From: Dactylonectria macrodidyma
Lineage: Eukaryota; Ascomycota; Sordariomycetes; Hypocreales; Nectriaceae
DNA length: 64,000 nt
Reading direction: 5' to 3'
NCBI GenBank assembly: GCA_020744425.1
Contig: JAGMUV010000025.1
Coordinates: 558,001 to 622,000 of the forward strand
The notes under the pieces were generated by a model. That model had not been told where the DNA came from. It saw nothing but the letters and a program-made list of their open reading frames with translations, and made no database searches. The number at the start of each line of letters is the position of its first letter. The first letter of the stretch is position 1. Shown piece after piece: positions 35,072-46,245 of the stretch. Both the position numbers and the translations under genes were made by a program.

Positions 35072-37004
35072 TCATATGGAGTACCTGTCCAAATTACCGC
35101 CACTCTCTGTACCCATCAAACATTCTGGCATCGTAAATCCAAAAGGCCAATCCCCAGATATCTGTAGCCATATGGACTGGATGTCTGTGAGCCTGGCCGA
35201 CGTGTCGCCTGTAGCAAATTTGATGGAAGCCTGTAAGTTTGGCAAAGATATTATAGACGGGTATCCATCACCAGGCTGAGGCCTAAAGTCATCTGACCCA
35301 TCGTCATCGGAATGAACTGACCCCGGGCCGTGTGGGCTCAGGATGTTCTCATGGACTTCACCCAGATATGCAGCCTTGTAAAGAGCGAGCATGACATCGA
35401 GAGCCATTGCCCACTGCTTGGCTGCCTTCCACTGAGGCACCCATGACGAAACTAGCTGCTGAATGAGGGTAAAGTAAGACTTGGCTTCCTCTTGTATTTT
35501 TTCTCCCGAGTACGTTTCGTCTTGGGCATATTGAATCCATAGGAACGTATTTGCAATAACGAGAACTGATGACGCAACCCAAATAGTTTGAAGTGATGAA
35601 AGGCCATTCTCTTGCTCCGGGTTCATCAGAAAAGTAAGCATTTCTCCAGCTTTCAAAGCATTTGAAACACAAACTTCAATGATAGACTGATCCCTGTGTA
35701 AATATGACCAACCGGCGGCATCCACAAGGTCACACAACTGGGTATATATTGCCAAGTGAGGCAAGTAACACTGGTGAGCGGCGCAGGCGGCACTGTATAG
35801 CACAAAGTGCATTGATACAAAGGGTCTCCCTTGGCCCAGCGTACACTGGCTTCTGAAATTTTCAATGCTCCAACGAAGGCTGGGGTGTAGCGAGTCAACC
35901 CAGGTCCTCAATGCACTATACCGCTTGTAGATGACGCTCTCGGGATCGGTGGGTGGGAACGTATCCATGCGTCGTCTTGAATAAACAGTAAAGTCGGCTA
36001 GGTCGCTCCATAGACATATGCTCCTGATGAGGTATGGAACCAGGCCTAGATCCGATGGACGTTGATAGGACGCAAGATCGCTCAGCATCACGCCTCTGGT
36101 CTCCTCCTGGTACACCAAAGATATGTCGGTTCCCGGGACTGGTATTTCGATGTTGCCGAGGTCAATTGTGCGATGCTTGGCCAAAAAGTTTGCTAGCGCT
36201 CGATCAAGAAGTACGCAAGCCCAAAAGACTCGCCGCCGGACTTCTTGTTCCTTGAGACTGTGCTTTTGGTGAAAATCTTTGTTGAGTCGCATGATCTCAG
36301 CCATTCTTATAGCCGTTCCAGCAAACAGCCAATGGCGTGACCCGGAATTAGAGAGTAACTCCGCTTGGGCAAGTATAAGGTTGCCTTGAATATGTGAAAC
36401 TGAGAAAATGGATTAGAGTCTCTGAGGGCAAGGCGACGCTATGAAAGATGGAGCTTACCACTTGGCTGATCTGATGATTCCTTTGCTAACGATCGCGCTT
36501 GCTGAATGTAATATTTACATACTTCTAGACCAGACGCAAAGCCAAATAGGCTCTGGGCCTCTTGAGTAGTCAGGTAACGACTGCAGAGAGCAATAATACA
36601 TGTTGCAAGCAACTGGGATTGGCGACATTTGCGTTCAAAATCTGGCGCATGGTCGAACGACGAAAAGTCAGTAGTAAAATGCCGTTGAAAAAAAATGTCA
36701 AGGCATGTCTTTAAGCCTTGTTCTGTGTTGCGTTCGGGAGAATCAGCCTCGTCTCCGATGGTAGATTTGGGCGTCAGGGCTGCGGCCCCTGGCTGGGCCT
36801 CTTGAGCTACATCTGGGGTCGACCAAACGCATGTCACGCCTCTCGATGTGCATCGTTTGCAGCGAGGCCGAATACCGTCGCATTTGGATTTGCGGCGTCG
36901 ACTGAATCGGGTCCGAGATCAGCAATGGCATCTTCCTGACGTTGTCGGGGTGACACTGACCACGCATCGCAAGCTTGTGGAGTTCTGACGAAAGTCCGAG
37001 GCAT
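35072..37004 (-). CDS. Zn2Cys6 regulator at the edge of the amino-sugar cluster
   Basis: About 604 aa, three exons on the minus strand: 37004-36961, 36901-36459 and 36399-35072. Introns are 36960-36902 (GTCAGT...TTCAG) and 36458-36400 (GTAAGC...CTCAG). The spliced zinc cluster has cysteines 12, 15, 22, 29, 32 and 39 (ACDACRRRKSKC, then CKRCTSRGVTC). Residues from about 85 onward show the fungal middle homology region, including SLFGFASGLEVCKYYIQQAR, RHWLFAGTAIRMAEIMRLN and EVRRRVFWACVLLDR. It is divergent from the serine hydrolase gene. The shared 422-bp gap holds three CGG-N5-CCG sites of the same form that recurs throughout the cluster. It is therefore the best candidate for the cluster regulator, probably with autoregulation. 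The regulatory role is inference. Confidence 0.85.
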
Positions 37005-37028
37005 TTGCTACTGGTGGGAAGGCGTGAA

Positions 37029-37039
37029 CGGCAAACCCG
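37029..37039 (+). promoter_or_regulatory. CGG-N5-CCG site 1 (CGGCAAACCCG)
   Basis: Inverted CGG half-sites spaced by 5 bp, the architecture used by Zn2Cys6 dimers. It lies 25 bp upstream of the regulator ATG at 37004. It shares the spacer pattern NWAAC with the other cluster sites. Confidence 0.5.
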
Positions 37040-37077
37040 ATGAGGTCGAAGATGGAGGTGGATTTGTGTTTGGAGGT

Positions 37078-37088
37078 CGGGAAACCCG
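37078..37088 (+). promoter_or_regulatory. CGG-N5-CCG site 2 (CGGGAAACCCG)
   Basis: Second site in the regulator/hydrolase gap, same orientation as site 1 and 39 bp away from it. Confidence 0.5.
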
Positions 37089-37123
37089 CCGTCTTTGACT
37101 CATCGATGGACACACGGCAGCCT

Positions 37124-37134
37124 CGGGTTATCCG
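37124..37134 (-). promoter_or_regulatory. CGG-N5-CCG site 3 (CGGATAACCCG)
   Basis: Exact match on the minus strand to the form found upstream of nagB, murQ and nagA. It lies 120 bp from the regulator ATG and about 293 bp from the hydrolase ATG. Confidence 0.6.
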
Positions 37135-37426
37135 CCCGCCTCCTGGTCGTTGTGACGCTGTCATTGGCTAGGTTAATTAACTTATCTGCCCACTTGGGTT
37201 AGATAGCGGGTTCGTATGAATCCCTAGGGGCTGGGGTGACATCGTGTGGAACCCCCCATCTTGTGCTTCTGGTCTGATTGCACACTGAGTTTCCTGCTTC
37301 TCTCTTATCCAACTGTGCAATTGCACTAAATAGGGTATGTTGATTGGCAGACTTGCGAGGGGTAGTTAGGAACTGAATCGGTGAAAGGAACTACGTGTCC
37401 TAGGGATACATTTATAATCACAGCGG

Positions 37427-38779
37427 ATGCTTGCTGGCTGGTGGATAATGTTCGTGAGCCTCTACCTACCAATTGTTATCATGAAGTTCTACAACTCCTT
37501 CTGGGCCATCCCCACCCTCTACGCATGCACCACTGGAGCAGATTTCGTCCTCAGACATGGAAGTCCCTCGTCGGTTGACATGCAGGCCCAACCCCTTCGA
37601 GACATGGTCCAGAATATCTCAGCATATGCCGAGCCGCGAAACTATGGAACCGCATCTAAAAATGAAACACGAGCTCTGGAGCCTGGCTCAGTCAACCTGG
37701 TGGCACGGTACGGCGTCATTGTGAGCTCCTTCGCCACAGGCAAGAGAAAGCTCTACGCCGACGCCAACGGGACGCTGCTCAATTCGACGGACCAAGAAGA
37801 TGCTACGCTCGATACTATCTATGATCTTGCGAGTATCTCGAAGCTGTTTACCGCCGTAGCTATTCTCCGAGAGGTTGACGCCGGGCGCATTGAACTACAC
37901 GCCCCCGCCGCCTTGTACCTCCCAGAGTTTGGAGTCAACGGCAAAGAGAATATTACCATCCTGAACTTACTCACCCACACCGGTGGACTCCTGCCACTGC
38001 CAACCCCCGATCTCTGGAAGTCCAATTACTCTTCCATTGATGAACGAGTGGCGACACTTCTGAGTTTACCTCCTCAGGAACCTGCCAACACCGTGTTCCT
38101 ATACTCCGATATAGGCTACATGACCTTGCGTTACTTGCTTGAAAGGGTGACGGGTTATAGCCATGAACTGCTTGTGTACTCGTACACTATTCCTCTAGGA
38201 ATGAAATCTACCTTCTACAACCGCGGAAATCTTGAGGGTCCTCTCAACCCTTTCTATCATCGAGTTGCGCCAACTGAGTTCGAAATTCAAGCTCAGGGTC
38301 TAGAGGAGCCACAGCGCCCGCAGCCGGTACGGGGGACGGTCCACGACGAGAATACGTGGGCCTTGGACGGAGTATCTGGCCACGCGGGCTTGTTCTCCAC
38401 GGTCGAGGACGTCGCCATCTTTTGCCAGATGATCTTGAACAATGGAACGTACCACAACTTCCGAGTCCTGTCTAAGCGTGCTGTCGATCTCATCTTTACG
38501 GATTTCAACAGTAAATTCCCCGGCAACAACTATGGTGCTGGCTTCGCTCTAAACCAGACGTACACGCAAGGTAGTATGAGAAGCTTGCAGACCGCCAGCC
38601 ACTCCGGGTTCACAGGAACCACTCTCGCCATTGATCGGCCGTCTGGCACGTTTTGGATTCACTTCAGCAACCGTGTCCATCCTAGCAGGTGGTGGTCAAC
38701 CAATAATCCTGCCCGCATGGCTCTGGGATATTGGGTTGCAAAGAGCTTGGGAAGAAGTGCGACATTCCCAATTTATTAG
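37427..38779 (+). CDS. Beta-lactamase-fold serine hydrolase (AmiE-like candidate)
   Basis: PF00144-type serine hydrolase, single exon, 450 aa. The acylation motif SxxK is S136-I-S-K139 (in YDLASISKLFTAV), the YxN-type motif is Y226-S-D, and the third motif HxG is at about H392 (ASHSGFTGT). TFNSK-, HTGGLLPLP and SGHAGLFST match the family. The N-terminus is hydrophobic (MLAGWWIMFVSLYLPIVIM), so secretion or membrane anchoring is likely; internal ATGs at 37448 and 37481 are alternatives. Many NxT/S sequons (for example NISA, NETR, NGT, NSTD, NYSS) fit an extracellular protein. In Bacillus subtilis the MurNAc operon includes AmiE, an N-acetylmuramyl-L-alanine amidase of this same fold. By context this protein may remove peptide from muropeptides, but an esterase or peptidase remains possible. 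Confidence 0.8.
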   Translation: MLAGWWIMFVSLYLPIVIMKFYNSFWAIPTLYACTTGADFVLRHGSPSSVDMQAQPLRDMVQNISAYAEPRNYGTASKNETRALEPGSVNLVARYGVIVSSFATGKRKLYADANGTLLNSTDQEDATLDTIYDLASISKLFTAVAILREVDAGRIELHAPAALYLPEFGVNGKENITILNLLTHTGGLLPLPTPDLWKSNYSSIDERVATLLSLPPQEPANTVFLYSDIGYMTLRYLLERVTGYSHELLVYSYTIPLGMKSTFYNRGNLEGPLNPFYHRVAPTEFEIQAQGLEEPQRPQPVRGTVHDENTWALDGVSGHAGLFSTVEDVAIFCQMILNNGTYHNFRVLSKRAVDLIFTDFNSKFPGNNYGAGFALNQTYTQGSMRSLQTASHSGFTGTTLAIDRPSGTFWIHFSNRVHPSRWWSTNNPARMALGYWVAKSLGRSATFPIY

Positions 38780-39571
38780 GGAATGAAGAACAATATTGGG
38801 GGCGTTGTGTAGATACCTAGCGTCGGAAAACCTGATTTGCTTCCCGAGTGTTGAAGAGCGGGTTTGCTGAGACTGCCTACATAATAATGCTACGTCATTT
38901 GTTGGACTGGCACAGAAGATAGCTATTAGGCGATTTGTATTTTCACCTTCAAACTAGAGATATAGTATGACGGCGAGACTTGCCTACAATGAAATCCGTT
39001 AGCCTACGAGTATTCTCGATATATCGCCTGCCAGTCCATGGACCTAACCACAGACTCAGGGAAGTTGCACCAGACGATGATCCGCAGAATGAGAATGGTT
39101 CCCCTGGTCTTGGAATATGCTGGGGTTTATTGCCACTCTGCAACAAGCTTACTACCAGGCTATTGATTTCGTTCCGCCAGGGTCAAGATTGCTACCACGA
39201 GCGCTAGGACCCAAACCCACGCTCTGTTCATGATTCATGGACAGTATCTCTGTCGGATAACCCGATGTGGCCCCCCAGGCATCGTTCAGTTATCCACTAA
39301 CTTGGAGAACCCGATGGAGACTCGGATCGAGATGTTGATTTGGTATGACGGGGCGCAAGTCCGTCTTGTCGGTAATTGCGATATGCCCAATAGGGCATGG
39401 GCTACATGTCGAGGAGACAAAAGAGTAGTGGTCTAAGTAATGAAACATTTACATCATGGCATTGCATTTATCATTCGCTATGTTTTCTGTGGCTTTTGGT
39501 CCTCCTCCAGTTAACTTTCTGAACTCTGTTTATCATCGAATATACTGTCTACCAACCGCTCCTCAACCACC
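38780..39571. other. Upstream region of nagB
   Basis: No gene is supported. It contains the CGGATAACCCG site at 39254-39264 and a one-mismatch copy (TGGAGAACCCG) at about 39303-39313. Confidence 0.5.
39254..39264 (+). promoter_or_regulatory. CGG-N5-CCG site 4 (CGGATAACCCG)
   Basis: Exact cluster motif, 307 bp ahead of the nagB ATG. Confidence 0.6.
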
Positions 39572-40784
39572 ATGAGGCTTATCATCCGCGATCGCGCCGA
39601 GGATGCGGCAACATATGTGGCCAGCTATATCTTGCAGCGGTTGAAGGAATTCGAACCGAGCCTTGCTAAGCCTTTCGTATTAGGCCTACCCACAGGTAGT
39701 ACCCCCATCAAGGTCTACAAGATTCTTGTTGATAAGTACAAGGCCGGAGACGTATGTTGGAAGTAAATAACCTTGGCGGAAGAGCGAACTGACATATTAC
39801 TTCCTGTATTGCCTTTTAGGTATCATTCGAACATGTAGTGACTTTTAACATGGTAGGCATTGCCGCTCATCGAAGTGGAATCATCCTAACTTTACATACT
39901 TGATAGGATGAATACGTCGGCATCCCTCGGGATCATCCCCAAAGCTACCACTCCTTCATGTGGCAGCACTTCCTCTCACATGTCAATGTTCGCCCCGAGA
40001 ACGTCCACATCCTTAATGGGAACGCTCTGGATCTGGAAATCGAGTGCGTTCAGTTCGAAGCTGCTATCCAAGAGATTGGTGGAATCGACCTATTTCTGGC
40101 TGGAATCGGCGAAGACGGCCATGTCGCATTCAACGAACCTGGTTCAAGCTTGGCTAGTCGAACTAGGCTTAAAACATTGACCTATGACACGATCGTCGCC
40201 AATTCTCGTTTCTTTGGGAATGATGTGAGCCAGGTTCCCCGAATGGCCCTCACTGTCGGTGTACAAACTGTCTTGGATGCCCGAGAGGTGGTTGCCTTCG
40301 CGCTTGGCACGCGAAAGGCCGTTGCTCTGCAGAAATGTATCGAAGGAGGTGTAAACCACATGTGGACTCTCTCTAGTCTACAACTCCATCGGCATTCCAT
40401 GATAGTTGCTGACGGGGACGCAACTCTTGAGCTTAAGGTCAAGACCGTTAAGGCAGGTATCTTCCCTCCAGACGTCGCCATAAAATATATTCTAATGAGT
40501 TTCTCCGGTAGTACTTCAAGTCCATCGAAGATATATCTATGGAGCAGGGGTTCGAGCAAAAACTTCCAAGCGAGCTTAGGAAAAGAGCCAGGTGGAAGAT
40601 GAACGGATGCATTGTGGTTGATGACGAAGAGTCTTTTTCTTATGCGAATCTGAAATCGACTGATATTCAACCCTATCTGCTAAATGGGAATGACTCTGGT
40701 CTTGCTTGTACTTCCATGAGGGCAATTACTCCCGAACCGTCCTTAGATAATATGAGATCTAGGATTAGCCAGGTCACCACTTGA
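39572..40784 (+). CDS. nagB: Glucosamine-6-phosphate deaminase
   Basis: Cytosolic isomerase/deaminase converting GlcN-6-P to fructose-6-P and ammonia, the last step of amino-sugar breakdown. About 343 aa, four exons: 39572-39751, 39820-39852, 39907-40452 and 40512-40784. The second exon is only 33 bp. Motifs in order are [22 protein letters not shown] (split by an intron, contains the proton-shuttling Asp), [30 protein letters not shown] with the catalytic His, and [10 protein letters not shown]. The third intron (40453-40511) fits only with a GC donor (AAG|GCAGGT), joining KVKTVK to YFKSIED. The Kozak context is CACCATG. The C-terminal 55 residues are longer than in the bacterial enzyme, as usual in fungi. 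Confidence 0.92.
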
Positions 40785-41191
40785 TCATTTCAGTCCTAGC
40801 CTGACTCATTAGCCAAGATTGAATATTGAATATTGAACCTATGGAATACTCTTCGTAGTTTATGAAGCGGTAATCGGGATAAATGTGAATTGCATGGTAT
40901 CATATTCTTTCAGTCTTCGGGCCTTTATTCACATAATGACAGTGACTATTTATATTGACGACCCTCTGTCGTATTATCGCAAAAGGGTGAAGGCAGGGGA
41001 GTTTAAGCGGAACTTGATGAGTGATTGCCTTTATTACGACACTCTCCGTAGTAGCGCGGGTGAAATGTAAGTTTTTTTGAAGGATGCAATCTAGTAACAC
41101 AGCGAATTCTTGAGAAGAGAGAAAGTTACGAAAATGAGGCCAAAAAGTAGGAGTCACTAGCAAGAAGATGCAGGATAATAGGCAAATTTAC
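40785..41191. other. Convergent intergenic region
   Basis: Between the 3' ends of nagB and the minus-strand carrier gene. No gene or site was recognised. Confidence 0.45.
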
Positions 41192-43250
41192 TCAAATGTC
41201 CTCCTTTCCAACGGGCTTCATGCCAATCTCGCATCCCTTCTCATCTTTACCGTCCAGTGTCTGCTGAACTGAATGCATTCTGAGGGTTTTCCTGTCTTGC
41301 CACCACACGACACAGATCCAAGCAGCAAGACTAACGGAGACTACGATCATGGCGATGGAACCTTTGCGGAACCCCTGCGTTTGTTAGTCAAGGCCCTAGT
41401 CTGTAGAATTTGGGATTTGGAGCTCACCGTTGCAGCATCCGCGGCTGGGTAGAGAGTAATGCCCCAGAAAGAGAATAAGACTGAAGAACCCCCTGATGAT
41501 CACAAGTCAGCAGTTGAATAGTAATCTTCTACAACTAAACTCACCATTCATTGCGTAGAGAATAACGGCCCTTGCCGCATCATCGCCATCTCGCGCGAGA
41601 ACTTTGTTGGCCCATGTAAAGACAACGGGTTGGATCAAGTAAGCAGTGCCAGCCAGATCTATGCTGTCAGTCGAGGCCTTGCGATTGAACTCCAGAAACT
41701 TACAGTAAGCAGCCATCTTCCCCCCAGATCCGATCGTGTCCCAGCAAAGCAAGACGATGCAGCCAATAATCTGAACAGCGCATGCCATGAACCCATAGGG
41801 AGCATGAATTCCTGTTGCGTCGATTGCCACAGAAGTCAAGAGAGTCAGGACAATGCCTACGGTTGGTTAGAGAAATTGCGTCCGGTTATTGAGGACATCG
41901 TGAGAGTTGTTGTGAGTTTAAGCATACCGATTGCAGTGATTCCAAGAGGATAGGTATTATTCTGGGGAACAGTGAACAAACCCGAAGCTTTCATCCACAG
42001 AACCATACAAGTCTGCGTTGAGAAGGCTTCCAATGCGCCTCCGAGCATCCAGAAAACAGTAAAGATCCAGCTTAAAAGAAAAATCAGTGCCATCATCCCC
42101 ATTATATTGAGCTCTAGCTTACAAGTTTGGTGTGAAGAGAACTCGCTTGACCAAGGACGGGTCAATGTTGTGGCCTTCGGGGTTCTTAGGCGGCAGTCGG
42201 CTTAGAGCAAGCTCCTTCTCATGCGGCTTTAAGTAGAACGCTTTGGTAGTCTCTGGAAGATCAGGGAAGAAAATGAACCCAAAAATTGCTACCGGAATCG
42301 TGATTATGCCGTCGATGATGAAGGACTGATCAGTCACGATCGTCAGTTTGTCCAACTCCTCGCCCTTGAGAAAAATCACTTACCCATCTCCAACCGGGGA
42401 TCCCGGAGACCCCGTCCATAGTGTTCCAAATGGCTGTCATCATGATACCTGAAACACCACTAATGTTACTTGCTGTTCATGATATTCACACGGTATGCGA
42501 CCTACCGGCGAACATGGTGCCTACCATCCCGGAGGCTTGGAAAAGTCCCACACGTTTCCCGACCTCAGGACCCTTGTACCAACTGCCAATGATGTACTGC
42601 GTGCCACTGTAGGTAGACGCTTCCGCAATACCTTGAAAGAAGCGGACGGCTGCCAGGTGGGAAAACGAATTGCAAGCGGCGCAGACCATAGTCAAAAGAG
42701 CCCAAAAGAGAGTCATCAGAGGAAACCAGATGCGGGGAGGGACCTTCTGAATGACTAGACCATGGGGAACTTGGCCGATGATATCTATCATTTGTAAGTT
42801 GAGATATTGAGTTTACGGGTCCGGCCTAGAACTTACAGCCGACTGCGAGGCATGTCACTAAGAGGTTGTATTCGTTACCAGAGAGGTTGATATCCTCCTT
42901 CATTCCAGACACGTAAGCATTGCCAAGAACGGCTCGATCTAAGCATTGCGGTTAAGTTCGTTCCTCTGGGCTATGGGAGCGCAATCACATACCCAAGTAG
43001 TTGAAGAAAAAGGCAACACAACAATAAGTCTGATGCATTGATTAGGAACTGCGACTGAAGACGCTTCGGACCGGAATGGAGCGTACTAGAATGAAGAAAT
43101 CGATTTTGCGCAGAAGCTGTTGGGTATAACGTTAATACCAACTGCCCAAGTCTGGTATAAGGATGTAGCTTGACTGACCTTGCGCTCTTCCGGGGAGTCA
43201 GGCGCTTCACCCCAGACAGCCAGACGGAGCTTGTGCAGTCTCGCACTCAT
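41192..43250 (-). CDS. MFS carrier, anion:cation symporter (ACS) family
   Basis: Twelve-helix importer of the allantoate/pantothenate permease type, about 481 aa, in 12 exons with 11 introns of 45-71 bp, the most fragmented gene in the window. Exons (minus strand): 43250-43179, 43116-43087, 43029-42993, 42938-42837, 42784-42506, 42448-42384, 42325-42123, 42070-41928, 41856-41704, 41658-41545, 41492-41428 and 41374-41192. Family segments after splicing include FFFNYLDRAVLGNAYVSGM, GYIIGQVPHG, RFFQGIAEASTYSGTQYIIG, GVSGIPGWRW, FPDLPETTKAF and ARAVILYAMNGG. ACS carriers take up organic anions with protons. MurNAc and anhydro-MurNAc are carboxylates through their lactyl group, so this is a good candidate importer for the cluster, by context only. 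It is divergent from murQ, with a cluster motif in the shared gap. Confidence 0.87.
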
Positions 43251-44193
43251 GGTAACTTGAAGAAAAGGCAAATGCCCCAATGAAGGCAATGTTCTTGAGA
43301 GACGTAAGTCTAAGTCAGGGAACGGGTAGATCGTTAAAAAGTCTGCTCGAAAAGGGGCGGACGAAGGGTTTAATAACCAACGGAAACTACACCGTTTCCA
43401 GCAACGTCTCCGCATGCTATATCTGGGGAATTTCTCTTATCTGAGCTCGACGAGCCTCTCGAGCCCGTCCCCCGCAAAATCGAGATTAGCGTAAAGAAGC
43501 CGAGGCCACAGCCAGAGACGGGAAAGGGCGGGGGCCTGTTGCCGTAGGGGGATCGGGTTCAGTCCACGGAACATGCGAATGGGAGATCAAATCATTAGGG
43601 ACAGAAATTTCTCACACTAGTCCTATTTCGTCCCACTAGTTGTCTCTTCCACGGCGCCTTCTCTCTCGTCTAGGACATTGAACCACCTAGATTCGTTATA
43701 CAAACCTCTTTACAGATGTGCTCACCGTCTTCTACGGAAACATATTTAGGATTCTGGCTCCATGGCAAAAATTTAAGTCGGTGTCTTTCTTTCGTCCTGA
43801 TAAGGCTCCAGCGATGGTATCATCGATTTTCTCTTTCCGCTAATGAGTTCGGGTTGAGGCGGATCTTCGCCCCACGTTGCTAAGTCAATCGACGGATAAC
43901 CCGACATCGGCCCTAGGCATCCTACCTTCGAAGCGAATAAGGGGTGATCAAAGAGTCTCGGGCCTGATAAACAGGGCTTACCAGGAAGGGGAGCGGATAG
44001 CCGAAATTGGCTTCCTAGGCGACAACGATAACGTTCATTTGCTCATCCATGAGGATGGCGACCTACACACCTGGATTCTTCGAAATCATCCCAACTTATT
44101 TTCGTACCTCTTTCATTGCTTCAATTTCTCAACTCTGATACGCGTGATTCTTGACGTCGACTCATACAGCTGGGGGTGAAAAGGACTTGCACC
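43251..44193. other. Divergent promoter, carrier and murQ
   Basis: Shared 943-bp upstream region holding CGGATAACCCG at 43893-43903 and a shorter relative CGGATAGCCG at about 43994-44003. No gene is supported. Confidence 0.5.
43893..43903 (+). promoter_or_regulatory. CGG-N5-CCG site 5 (CGGATAACCCG)
   Basis: Exact cluster motif, 290 bp ahead of the murQ ATG and about 640 bp ahead of the divergent carrier ATG. Confidence 0.6.
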
Positions 44194-45567
44194 ATGCCTC
44201 TCTTAGCAACTAACGGGTCATCCACCCAGAATCACCACGTCTCACATCTACAAAATCAGAATGCAAGCAAGGAAAACGGCTACAAATTATCCGAATCAAT
44301 CAAAACTAACAGTTTCTCAACAAACGGGGCCTCCAATCGGTCAAATAGTCAGAGGGAAGGACCCTTGGAACTCGCAAGTCTCCAGACTGAACAAAAGAAC
44401 CCCAAAACAACGAACATCGATGACATGTCCTCGTTAGATGTGTGCCGTAGGTCTTCTTTCTACTTACTTTCGACGAGATTTTATTAATACTCAACGCCAC
44501 GCCAGGCATCATCAACGAAGAAGACGCTTCCATAGCTGTTGCGGTTCAAGCTTGTCTGCCACAAGTTGCTGCGGCCATCGACATCATTGTGCCTCGACTT
44601 GCAGGAGGCGGTCGAGTAATATACAGTGGGGCAGGAACTAGTGGGAGGTAGGAAATCGTCCATTCACATTTGCTTCATCATATACCTAACATCAACATCT
44701 AGACTCGGGATCCTGGACGCATCTGAGATGTAAGTTCATGTGTCAACTCGTATTAACCTAACCAACTAATGATCTAGCCCTCCCACTTTCTCGGCCCCTA
44801 GGGAGCAGTTCATCGGCCTCATCGCCGGGGGCGACTACGCCATCCGAAATGCCGTCGAAGGTGCCGAGGATTCTGGGGAGATGGGTGCTTCTGACCTAGC
44901 AAAGTTGATTCCGCCACTTAGTAAAGATGATACCCTAATTGGTATTGCCTCGTCAGGAAGGACGCCTTATGTTCTAGGCGGTCTCAAATATGCCCACTCT
45001 GTCGGATCTGCAACTGTGGGATTGGCTTGCGTTCAACCCAGTGCACTCAGAGGTCTTTGCGACGTTTTGATAGAGTGCTTGACCGGCCCTGAAGTTGTCA
45101 CTGGAAGCACTCGTCTGAAAGCAGGGACCGCAACAAAGATGGTGAGGCACCCCGGCAGATAAGCTTTATATGAAGCTTACCAAATTTCGCTGCTTAGATC
45201 CTCAATATGATATCGACAGGCTCACAAATTCGCAGCGGGAAGACATTTGGGAACCTCGTAAGTCCGCTCTAATTACAGTATTTCAGCTTCAGCGATAGTT
45301 CTAAAAACGAGATAGATGGTCGATTTACAAATGTCAAACGAAAAGCTCAGGGATAGAGCACGTCGTGTTGTACGAATGGTAGTTCCATCATCATCATCAG
45401 CTTTCGACATTTTAGACGATGACGTCCTCGATGAAGTACTAGCCCGGTGCAACGGCCACGTGAAGCTTTGCATTCTAGTAGCATCGTTGGGTTGTTCTCC
45501 GGAGGAGGGTAGAGCCAAGCTGGAGGCGTCATTTGGATCACTGCGCCAGGCACTGGAGACAAAGTAA
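44194..45567 (+). CDS. murQ: N-acetylmuramic acid 6-phosphate etherase
   Basis: Lyase-type etherase that splits MurNAc-6-P into GlcNAc-6-P and D-lactate. About 365 aa in six exons: 44194-44446, 44506-44647, 44703-44729, 44778-45141, 45198-45257 and 45316-45567. The family body runs from about residue 57 and reads LQTEQKNPKTTNIDD, CRIINEEDA, GGGRVIYSGAGTSGRLGILD, IAGGDYAIRNAVEGAED, ASGRTPYV, TGPEVVTGSTRLKAGTATKM and GNLMVDLQMSNEKL. The two glutamates used by the bacterial enzyme are present at about E140 (LDASE) and E171 (VEGAE), 31 residues apart as in the E. coli protein. The first 56 residues are an Asn/Ser-rich extension absent in bacteria. MurNAc is not made by fungi, so the substrate must come from bacteria. 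The close bacterial likeness with six fungal-type exons suggests an old transfer. Confidence 0.93.
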
Positions 45568-46245
45568 AGGGGGAAATATCGACCCGATGTGTTGCATTAG
45601 TTCTCTTCATTTTCGTTTGGTTTGGATAGAAATAGAGATCGTTTAGTTTTGAAATTCTAACCAAATGTGTAAGTAATTAAATCACCGCCTAGCAGCCATT
45701 CTGAGAGTCGAAGTTAATGAAACTCGATTGGTGATGTAGCAATAAAGAGGATGGAATCTTAGGATGAGAATTACTTGATACATGCCTTCTAGCTGTGAGT
45801 GTATCGGCTGCAGTGAGCGCGAGGAGATGTCCCGATCTTTGTGACCTAAACGACACCCAACGAGACCCGTCGGGTTTTCCGCTCGCCAAGAACTTAAGTA
45901 CACCAATCTCAAACCGAGCGACTGACTCAAGCAGCGCCTAGACTGTCTTCTAGCGGGGGAGCCGACGCTAGCGTGTATGCGAAGGACCTAAGACCACGCA
46001 GAACTGCGCTGCCGATATTGGAATCATGGATGAGCCATAATATTTCGATCACCGCAAGCCAGTCTGCCTATTTACGTCGCCAATGGGCTGGAATGATTGA
46101 ACCTTGTACGCTATTGGCTCTCATGTCACGGTTGACGACAAAATTAATGTTGACCTAATCTCCTAAACCCCTCATCCCAGCCTGACAAGGTCTAAAATCC
46201 CGCCTAAAATAGCGGATAATACAACATCTCCTCGTCTGTAACAAA
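45568..46245. other. Upstream region of anmK
   Basis: No gene is supported. It holds the minus-strand motif CGGAAAACCCG at 45871-45881 and a half-site CGGATAA at about 46213-46219, close to the anmK start. Confidence 0.5.
45871..45881 (-). promoter_or_regulatory. CGG-N5-CCG site 6 (CGGAAAACCCG)
   Basis: Variant with A instead of T at spacer position 2, identical to site 7. It lies 365 bp ahead of the anmK ATG. Confidence 0.5.
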
